Shown here one piece after another: positions 31,966 to 36,522 of a DNA stretch of 36,522 bases. The notes under the pieces are model-generated. The model was given only the letters and a program-made list of their open reading frames with translations, had not been told where the DNA came from and did no database searches. Source of the DNA: F23-B02 sp963620985 (lineage in GTDB: Bacteria > Bacillota > Clostridia > Oscillospirales > Oscillospiraceae). Position 1 is the first letter of the stretch. Every line of letters begins with the position of its first letter. The position numbers and the translations under genes were made by a program. The DNA is taken from contig CAVFCI010000016.1 of NCBI GenBank assembly GCA_963620985.1, positions 1 to 36,522 on the forward strand, in the 5' to 3' direction.

Positions 31966-32790
31966 ATGTTCGGCTTTGTAACGGCGGATGTTGCCGGACT
32001 CGACGAGCGGCAGCGGCAGCGATACAAGGCGTATTACTGCGGCCTGTGCCGCAGCCTCGGTCAGCGGCACGGAGGTATTGCCCGCTTTACGCTGACATAC
32101 GACATGGCGTTTCTCGTTATGCTGCTATCCTCCCTGTACGAGCCGTATGACCTGAGCGGCGAGGCTCCCTGCCCCGCTCACCCCCTCGGCAGGCGGGCAT
32201 TTTTGCAGTCGGAGATCAGCGACTATGCAGCCGATATGAACGTTGCGCTGGCCTATCTCAACTGCCTTGACGACTGGCACGATGAATTGAACGCCGCGGC
32301 GCTCGGCTCGGCAAAGGCGCTCGAACCGGCGTACAAAAGGATCTGCGCGGACTATCCGCGCCAGTGCGGTGTCATAACGCGCTCGATGGCCGAGCTAAAG
32401 GACATCGAGGAGCGCCGAGATCCCTCCGCCGACGCTGCCGCGGCAGCCTTCGGCAGGCTCATGGCGGAGCTTTTCGTCATGCATGAGGATCGCTGGCAGA
32501 GCGAGCTGCGCAGCTTCGGCATGGCGCTCGGACAGTTTGTCTACGTCATGGATGCATGCATAGACCTCAAGGGCGACAAAAGAACATATAAGTATAACCC
32601 CTTCGTTTACCTGTACGGGCGGCTCGACGAGCAGGAAAGATTCAAGGCCATCCTTGAGCTTCTGCTGGCCGACTGCGTGAGGAGCTTTGAGCGGCTTCCT
32701 GCAGTGCGGGATGCGGACATAATAAAAAATATACTGTGCAGAGGCGTGTGGATAAAATTCAACCGCCACTACGGAACAGACAGTAGGTAA
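31966..32790 (+). CDS. DUF5685-family protein
   Basis: 274-aa soluble, alpha-helical protein of the clostridial DUF5685 family; function unknown. Seen: MFGFVTAD start, YKAYYCGLCRSLGQRHG (about 22-38), TYDMAFLVMLL, and the acidic/lysine end region MDACIDLKGDKRTYKYNPF (about 197-215), which together are typical of the family. The repeated D..D and helix-rich layout recalls isoprenoid-synthase-like all-alpha folds, but I cannot show this. It lies between the zinc-ribbon and DnaJ genes, 13 nt before the latter. Confidence 0.85.
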   Translation: MFGFVTADVAGLDERQRQRYKAYYCGLCRSLGQRHGGIARFTLTYDMAFLVMLLSSLYEPYDLSGEAPCPAHPLGRRAFLQSEISDYAADMNVALAYLNCLDDWHDELNAAALGSAKALEPAYKRICADYPRQCGVITRSMAELKDIEERRDPSADAAAAAFGRLMAELFVMHEDRWQSELRSFGMALGQFVYVMDACIDLKGDKRTYKYNPFVYLYGRLDEQERFKAILELLLADCVRSFERLPAVRDADIIKNILCRGVWIKFNRHYGTDSR

Positions 32791-32803
32791 GGAGCAGTAC
32801 CGA

Positions 32804-33433
32804 ATGGCACGGGACCCCTATGAAGTCCTCGGCGTTTCACGAAATGCAAGCGACGAGGAGATAAAAAAGGCTTACAGAGAGCTTGCAAAGAAATATCACC
32901 CCGACCGCAACCCCGGCGACGCCGAGGCCGCGGCAAAAATGAACGAAATAAACGCGGCCTACGACCAGATCAAAAACGGCGAGGCCGGAGGCGGCAGCTA
33001 CGGCGGCGGATATAACGGCTACGGCGGCTTTGGCGGTTTCGGAGGCTTCGGAGGAGCCTACGAGCAGCCGCAGGAGCGAGCCGAGTGCCGTGCGGCGGTC
33101 AACTACATACGCAACGGAAGATACAACGAGGCGCTCACGGCGCTCTCACAGGTGCCGCTTGCCGAGCGTGACGGCCGCTGGTACTATCTGAGCGCCGTTG
33201 CGAACATGTATCTGGGCAACAGGATAAACGCCCTTGAGGATGCAAAGCGTGCCGTAGAGATAGACCCCGACAATCCGAACTATCGCCAGCTCCTGAACCG
33301 TCTTGAGAATAACGGGCAGTATTATCAGCAGTACAGCGGGAACTATAACAACTCCTGCTGCGTCTGCGACGACTGCTGCACCTCGTATCTGTGCTGCTCA
33401 TGCCTGACCCCCTGGGGCGGTCTGTGCTGCTGA
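32804..33433 (+). CDS. J-domain/TPR-like protein with Gly-rich linker and Cys-rich tail
   Basis: 209-aa DnaJ-type co-chaperone variant. Seen: full J domain (3-65) with HPD (36-38), a Gly/Tyr/Phe-rich linker of GGF repeats (about 72-88), a TPR-like helical pair (about 95-165; YIRNGRYNEAL and NALEDAKRAVEIDPDNPNY), and a last 25 residues holding ten cysteines in CC, CxxC-like pairs. It lacks the DnaJ zinc finger and substrate domains. The tail may bind metal or be lipidated. Third gene of the cassette. The linker sequence is reminiscent of low-complexity, phase-separating segments (inference only). Confidence 0.88.
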   Translation: MARDPYEVLGVSRNASDEEIKKAYRELAKKYHPDRNPGDAEAAAKMNEINAAYDQIKNGEAGGGSYGGGYNGYGGFGGFGGFGGAYEQPQERAECRAAVNYIRNGRYNEALTALSQVPLAERDGRWYYLSAVANMYLGNRINALEDAKRAVEIDPDNPNYRQLLNRLENNGQYYQQYSGNYNNSCCVCDDCCTSYLCCSCLTPWGGLCC

Positions 33434-33437
33434 ACTG

Positions 33438-33474
33438 AAAAAAACGGCTGAGGCATTGCCTCAGCCGTTTTTTT
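33438..33474. terminator. Bidirectional terminator between dnaJ-like and P-loop genes
   Basis: 17-bp perfect stem (33438-33454 with 33458-33474), ATT loop, A-run before and T-run after; serves both converging genes. Confidence 0.92.
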
Positions 33475-34523
33475 CATTTAAATATCCTGTTTATCGTCTC
33501 ATCGGCAAAGGCATTGAGCGCGGCAAAGTCAACATACGGATTGTACACGCGCTCAAGCTCGTCATGAGATTCCTTGGCGCTGGCAAGGAGCGTCACCGCT
33601 TCATCGAGCAGCCCGCGCCGAAGCTTATCGCGCCTGCGCAGGGCCGCACGGTATGTGCGCAGTGCCTCAGGCTCAACGAGCGCATCGAGCCGCACATGCC
33701 GCCACGGTTCGTCGGGTTCCGTCGCCGAGGCCGAGACAAAGCCGAGCCCGCGCTCCGGCAGGAGCAGCGCGTCGAGCCTCTCGGGGCACAGCGGCGACAG
33801 GCAGAGCACGGTCTCCGCTCCGCGCAGCAGCGCCTCCCTGCGCAGCTGTTCAAGGTATACCTTCGCAAGCCCGCAGCGGTCGTCAAGGAGACATATTCGT
33901 TTACATAACTTTTGAATGTCATCCTTTAGCGTCAGCTCTCCCCTACAGCTTATGCAGCCTGCAAAGCGCTTTCGTTCTCTTATCTCCGTGCTGCCTTTCT
34001 TCACGCCTCCCAGCTCGCGTGCAGCGGTATTCTGTGCCCGCTTTCTGACTTTTTCGAGCGTTTCGGCGCTTATTAACCCTGATATCTCTGCGCGTTCAAT
34101 GCTCCCTGCCGCGGCAAGATAGGCATATGCCTCCCTGTACATGGCGCGGTATTTATCCGTATACAGTCCTATGTGCGGGTCGCTTATCCTCCCGCAGAAG
34201 CGTCCAAGGTTAACATAATCAGAATCATACGCAAAGCTTTCGGGCTCGCAGACATGCGGTGCGGTCGCGTCCATGAAGCCGAGCCTGAGCGCGGGTATGT
34301 ACACCGCGTCAAGCGAGTCCGGATCGCCCGAGCACAGGACGCACTCTGTATCAAAGCCGCGCTCTGCTGCGGCCTGCGCTATGCGCCGCATAAAGCCCGA
34401 TTTTCCGCCGCCGGGTCCTGCCTTTATAAGATGCAGGAAGTCCCCCTCGCTGCGGCAGAAGCCGCCGTAGAGCGAGTGAAAGCCGCTGCCCGAATTTGCT
34501 CCGAGAAAGTAATTTACGTTCAA
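33474..34523 (-). CDS. P-loop ATPase of the PRK06851 type, second P-loop degenerate
   Basis: 349-aa NTPase of a poorly studied Firmicutes family. Seen: Walker A GPGGGKS (36-42) after FLHLIKA, then CSGDPDSLDAVYIPALRLGF (64-83) and DATAPH. A second, homologous half starts near residue 205 (ERLDALLLPERGLGF at 248-262 mirrors the first half), but its P-loop position reads LLDDRCGLAKV (212-222), so nucleotide binding there is lost. Family proteins usually keep both loops. GGTGAGG lies 8 nt upstream of the ATG. Function unknown. Start is 98 nt from the tRNA-Leu, transcribed the other way. Confidence 0.82.
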   Translation of the reverse strand: MNVNYFLGANSGSGFHSLYGGFCRSEGDFLHLIKAGPGGGKSGFMRRIAQAAAERGFDTECVLCSGDPDSLDAVYIPALRLGFMDATAPHVCEPESFAYDSDYVNLGRFCGRISDPHIGLYTDKYRAMYREAYAYLAAAGSIERAEISGLISAETLEKVRKRAQNTAARELGGVKKGSTEIRERKRFAGCISCRGELTLKDDIQKLCKRICLLDDRCGLAKVYLEQLRREALLRGAETVLCLSPLCPERLDALLLPERGLGFVSASATEPDEPWRHVRLDALVEPEALRTYRAALRRRDKLRRGLLDEAVTLLASAKESHDELERVYNPYVDFAALNAFADETINRIFK

Positions 34524-34579
34524 TTTGCCTCACCTCGATGCATTTTATGCCGGATGGCTCGTCTGCGGTGTGCGCGTTG

Positions 34580-34608
34580 TTGACAATTCGGCGGCGTAAT
34601 GGTAAAAT
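34580..34608 (+). promoter_or_regulatory. Promoter of tRNA-Leu
   Basis: TTGACA (34580-34585), 17-nt spacer, TAAAAT (34603-34608), 12 nt before the tRNA 5' end. Confidence 0.85.
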
Positions 34609-34620
34609 AATCAGGCATTT

Positions 34621-34706
34621 GCCGGTGTGGTGGAATGGTAGACACGGCGGACTTAAAATCCTCTGATGCTTGCGTCGTGCCGGTTCGAGTCCGGCCACCG
34701 GCACCA
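34621..34706 (+). tRNA. tRNA-Leu (UAA)
   Basis: 86 nt with encoded CCA. Acceptor GCCGGUG/CACCGGC, long variable arm GAUG-CUUG-CGUC, T arm GCCGG-UUCGAGU-CCGGC, anticodon loop CUUAAAA. The anticodon stem GCGGA/UCCUC has one C-U mismatch (28-42). Confidence 0.96.
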
Positions 34707-34707
34707 T

Positions 34708-34742
34708 AAGCTCATGCTTTCGTTTCTCGAAGGCATGAGCTT
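34708..34742 (+). terminator. Terminator after tRNA-Leu
   Basis: AAGCTCATGC (34708-34717) pairs with GCATGAGCTT (34733-34742), with extra CTTTCG/CGAAGG-type pairing inside, then six T. Confidence 0.88.
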
Positions 34743-34755
34743 TTTTACGCTTCCT

Positions 34756-34776
34756 TATCAGGAATTTTTCTTAATA
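34756..34776. promoter_or_regulatory. Operator-like site 1 upstream of the rubrerythrin promoter
   Basis: 21-nt site starting TATCAGGAATTT; matches the perfect palindrome at 34821-34841 at 18 of 21 positions. Lies 14 nt upstream of the -35. Confidence 0.6.
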
Positions 34777-34789
34777 TACTCTCAAGTGC

Positions 34790-34818
34790 TTGACACAACG
34801 GGCTTTTGCTGATATGAT
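34790..34818 (+). promoter_or_regulatory. Promoter of the oxidative-stress operon
   Basis: TTGACA (34790-34795), 17-nt spacer, TATGAT (34813-34818). Confidence 0.88.
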
Positions 34819-34820
34819 GC

Positions 34821-34841
34821 TATCAGGAATTTATCCTGATA
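34821..34841. promoter_or_regulatory. Operator-like site 2 at the transcription start
   Basis: Perfect palindrome TATCAGGA-N5-TCCTGATA, directly after the -10, where a bound repressor would block initiation. It does not look like a PerR or Fur box; the regulator is unknown. Confidence 0.72.
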
Positions 34842-34867
34842 ACATTTTAAAAAAGGGAGTCTATGCT

Positions 34868-35413
34868 ATGAATAACGAAAACAAATACGCAGGCACACAG
34901 ACCGAGAAGAACCTCTGGGAGGCATTCGCAGGAGAGTCGCAGGCAAGGAATAAGTACACCTACTTTGCCTCCGTCGCCAAGAAGCAGGGCTTTGAGCAGA
35001 TAGCCGCGCTGTTTCTGAAAACGGCGGAAAACGAAAAGGAGCACGCAAAGCTCTGGTTCAAGGAGCTGTGCGGCATCGGCGACACGGCGCAGAACCTTGC
35101 GGCGGCAGCCGAGGGCGAAAACTACGAATGGACGGATATGTACGACGGCTTTGCAAAGACCGCCGACGAGGAGGGCTTCCATGAGCTCGCCGAGCGCTTC
35201 CGTCTGATCGCGGCCATCGAGAAGCAGCATGAGGAGCGCTACCGCGCACTGCTGCGTAATGTTGAGACGGCTCAGGTCTTTGCCAAGAGCGAGGTCAAGG
35301 TCTGGGAGTGCCGCAACTGCGGACACATCGTCGTCGGAACGAATGCGCCGGAGCTGTGCCCTGCCTGCAAGCATCCGCAGAGCTACTTCGAGGTTCACGC
35401 GGAGAACTACTAA
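34868..35413 (+). CDS. rbr: Rubrerythrin
   Basis: 181-aa di-iron peroxidase that reduces hydrogen peroxide in anaerobes. Seen: ferritin-like domain (about 8-135) with EAFAGESQARNKY (14-26), ENEKEHAKLWFKE and AIEKQHEERYRAL carrying the iron-binding Glu/His residues, then a rubredoxin-like end with CRNC and CPAC. Length fits. The ATG at 34868 follows GGGAG; a longer frame back to the -35 is not credible. First gene of the operon with desulfoferrodoxin and PerR. Confidence 0.96.
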   Translation: MNNENKYAGTQTEKNLWEAFAGESQARNKYTYFASVAKKQGFEQIAALFLKTAENEKEHAKLWFKELCGIGDTAQNLAAAAEGENYEWTDMYDGFAKTADEEGFHELAERFRLIAAIEKQHEERYRALLRNVETAQVFAKSEVKVWECRNCGHIVVGTNAPELCPACKHPQSYFEVHAENY

Positions 35414-35452
35414 GTCAGCTTACCCACACCGTTTTTTAGGAGGAGCATCACG

Positions 35453-35827
35453 ATGAAGCAGAAGTTTTTTATTTGCAGCCATTGCGGAAACATCATCGCG
35501 TTTGTCAAGGAGTCCGGCGTGCCCGTCGTCTGCTGCGGCGAAAGGATGCGGGAGATCGTCCCCGGAACTGAGGACGCATCGGTCGAGAAGCACATCCCTG
35601 TTTTCAGTCATGAAAACGGAAGGGTCAGCGTCGAGGTCGGCTCGATCCCTCACCCGATGAGCGAGGAGCACCACATAGAATGGATCTCGCTCCAGACCAA
35701 GTACGGCAACCAGCGCAGGGAGCTTTGTCCCACGGGCGAGCCACGCACGAGCTTTGCAGTTGAGGAGGGCGACGAGGTCGAGGCCGTGTTTGCCTACTGC
35801 AACCTTCACGGTCTGTGGGAAGCATAA
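35453..35827 (+). CDS. dfx: Desulfoferrodoxin (superoxide reductase)
   Basis: 124-aa two-centre superoxide reductase, turning superoxide into peroxide for the rubrerythrin. Seen: N-terminal rubredoxin-like centre with C8, C11 and the C27-C28 pair; active-site iron ligands His47 (EKHIPV), His67, His73 and, near the end, Cys116 and His119 (YCNLHGLW). GGAGGAG before the ATG. 39 nt after rubrerythrin. Confidence 0.96.
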   Translation: MKQKFFICSHCGNIIAFVKESGVPVVCCGERMREIVPGTEDASVEKHIPVFSHENGRVSVEVGSIPHPMSEEHHIEWISLQTKYGNQRRELCPTGEPRTSFAVEEGDEVEAVFAYCNLHGLWEA

Positions 35828-35852
35828 GGCGCAGCAAAAAAGCATAACAAAC

Positions 35853-35883
35853 GTGCCCGCTCTGTCCGAAACAGGGCGGGCAC
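35853..35883 (+). other. Hairpin between dfx and perR
   Basis: 13-bp stem (35853-35865 with 35871-35883, one U-G pair) with a CCGAA loop and no T-run. May lower perR expression relative to the enzymes. Confidence 0.55.
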
Positions 35884-35905
35884 CGGCAAAACGGAGAACA
35901 AACAG

Positions 35906-36292
35906 ATGACAGTAAGAAGAGATACCCGTCAGCGCCGGATGGTTCTGCAGGCGGTGCAGTCGCGCCGCGACCACCCGACGGCAGAGCAGATATATGAGGC
36001 CGTACACGCGGCAGATCCTAAGATAAGCCACGGAACAGTGTACCGCAACCTCAACTGTCTGTCGGAGGACGGGATCATAAGTCATGTGCGCGTACCCGGC
36101 GCTGATCGCTACGACCTGCGCACGGAGCTGCACTATCATATATTCTGTATAAAATGCAGGAGGGTGATCGACGCGCCGTTTCCGTACAAGCCGTCTCTCG
36201 ACGAGGAGATGATGAGGCAGTCTGGCTGCGCTATCGTCCGCCACAGACTGCTTTTCGAGGGTGTCTGCCCCGATTGCAGAGACGGAGAGTAG
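35906..36292 (+). CDS. perR: PerR-type Fur-family repressor
   Basis: 128-aa peroxide-sensing Fur-family regulator. Seen: winged helix with HPTAEQIYEAV (23-33) and SHGTVYRNLNCL (41-52), structural zinc cysteines C81/C84 and C121/C124, and the regulatory-metal set His23, Asp70, His76, His78 and Asp89, whose spacing matches B. subtilis PerR; aspartates at these points favour PerR over Fur. Slightly shorter N-terminus than B. subtilis. GGAGAA before the ATG. Last gene of the rubrerythrin operon, so likely autoregulated. Confidence 0.9.
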   Translation: MTVRRDTRQRRMVLQAVQSRRDHPTAEQIYEAVHAADPKISHGTVYRNLNCLSEDGIISHVRVPGADRYDLRTELHYHIFCIKCRRVIDAPFPYKPSLDEEMMRQSGCAIVRHRLLFEGVCPDCRDGE

Positions 36293-36308
36293 GTCCCGCA
36301 GCATCAAG

Positions 36309-36444
36309 GTAAGCTGACGGGAGCTGAACCCTGCCGCCTGTCAGCGCCCCTTTTCGGCGCTTTTTGCCTTTTTCTCTTTGATGGGCGGCAGCCCATCTGC
36401 ATCAAAGAAAGCCAAAAATCACGCGAAAATTGTCAGCTGACAGG
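36309..36444. repeat. Interspersed repeat, copy B
   Basis: Starts 17 nt after the perR stop and is the inverted partner of 1-136 (133 of 136 identical). In this orientation it opens with AGCTGAC and ends with GTCAGCT, a possible 7-bp terminal inverted repeat. Inside: GCGCC/GGCGC hairpin (about 36344-36361) with TTTTT, usable as the perR terminator; a second hairpin (CTTTGATGGGC / GCCCATC...ATCAAAG, about 36376-36407); and the palindrome TGTCAGCTGACA (36431-36442). The last 78 nt (36445-36522) show no gene. Confidence 0.9.
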
Positions 36445-36522
36445 TGCTTCGCAGTTTTGACAGAGCCGATTTTTGCTCAGGCAAGGCAAAGCCCGCAGGG
36501 AATACTGTCGTATTTTCAAGGG

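Noticed and set aside
34351..34707. 118-codon minus-strand frame beginning MVPVAGLEPARRK
   Set aside because: This is the well-known false translation of the antisense strand of a tRNA-Leu, extended into the P-loop gene in the wrong frame.

Overview
The window looks like chromosomal DNA of a gut-type clostridium, most likely near Oscillospiraceae. The grounds are gene content and order: yceD-rpmF, DUF512 radical-SAM gene-der-plsY-like gene, zinc-ribbon protein-DUF5685-DnaJ, reverse rubrerythrin-type gene-desulfoferrodoxin-PerR, plus AGG-rich ribosome binding sites and GC-rich coding regions with AT-rich spacers. No phage, integrase, transposase or CRISPR was seen. Both window edges carry the same 136-bp element in opposite orientation (3 mismatches), which suggests an assembly contig that stops in a repeat family.

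Layout. 1-6.6 kb: AGCS amino-acid symporter, MFS transporter, secreted neutral ceramidase, small EF-hand acidic protein, YgjP-like metalloprotease. 6.7-11.1 kb: tRNA-Ala and a housekeeping block on the minus strand (PlsY-like, Der, DUF512 radical SAM, L32, YceD). 11.1-12.6 kb: PepSY protein and LrgAB. 12.6-30.5 kb: a large catabolic locus (below). 30.6-34.5 kb: YD-repeat lipoprotein, a three-gene zinc-ribbon/DUF5685/DnaJ cassette and a P-loop ATPase. 34.6-36.3 kb: tRNA-Leu and an oxidative-stress operon.

The standout is the 12.2-30.5 kb locus, which seems to hold a complete sigma-54 control circuit and its targets side by side. It encodes sigma-54 itself (rpoN), a PrpR-type enhancer-binding activator, two good -24/-12 promoters (14762 and 20252), and GTTTCA/TGAAAC operator-like sites upstream of both promoters. 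One such site overlaps the -35 of the activator's own promoter. The two driven operons encode an MmgE/PrpD dehydratase, an MBL-fold lactonase-like hydrolase, a TRAP transporter (DctPQM), a PrpF/methylitaconate-isomerase protein, a methylisocitrate/dimethylmalate-lyase-type enzyme, LeuC/LeuD-type hydratase subunits, a glycerate 2-kinase, a GlcD-type FAD dehydrogenase with EtfBA, and a Dabb protein.

My reading is uptake of a branched di- or tricarboxylate, dehydration, double-bond isomerisation, rehydration and retro-aldol cleavage to pyruvate plus a second acid. This resembles the lower half of the methylcitrate pathway, or the dimethylmaleate branch of nicotinate fermentation, but no citrate-synthase-type gene is present. 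LrgAB, encoded behind the activator, could move the pyruvate product. The substrate is not determined by the sequence.
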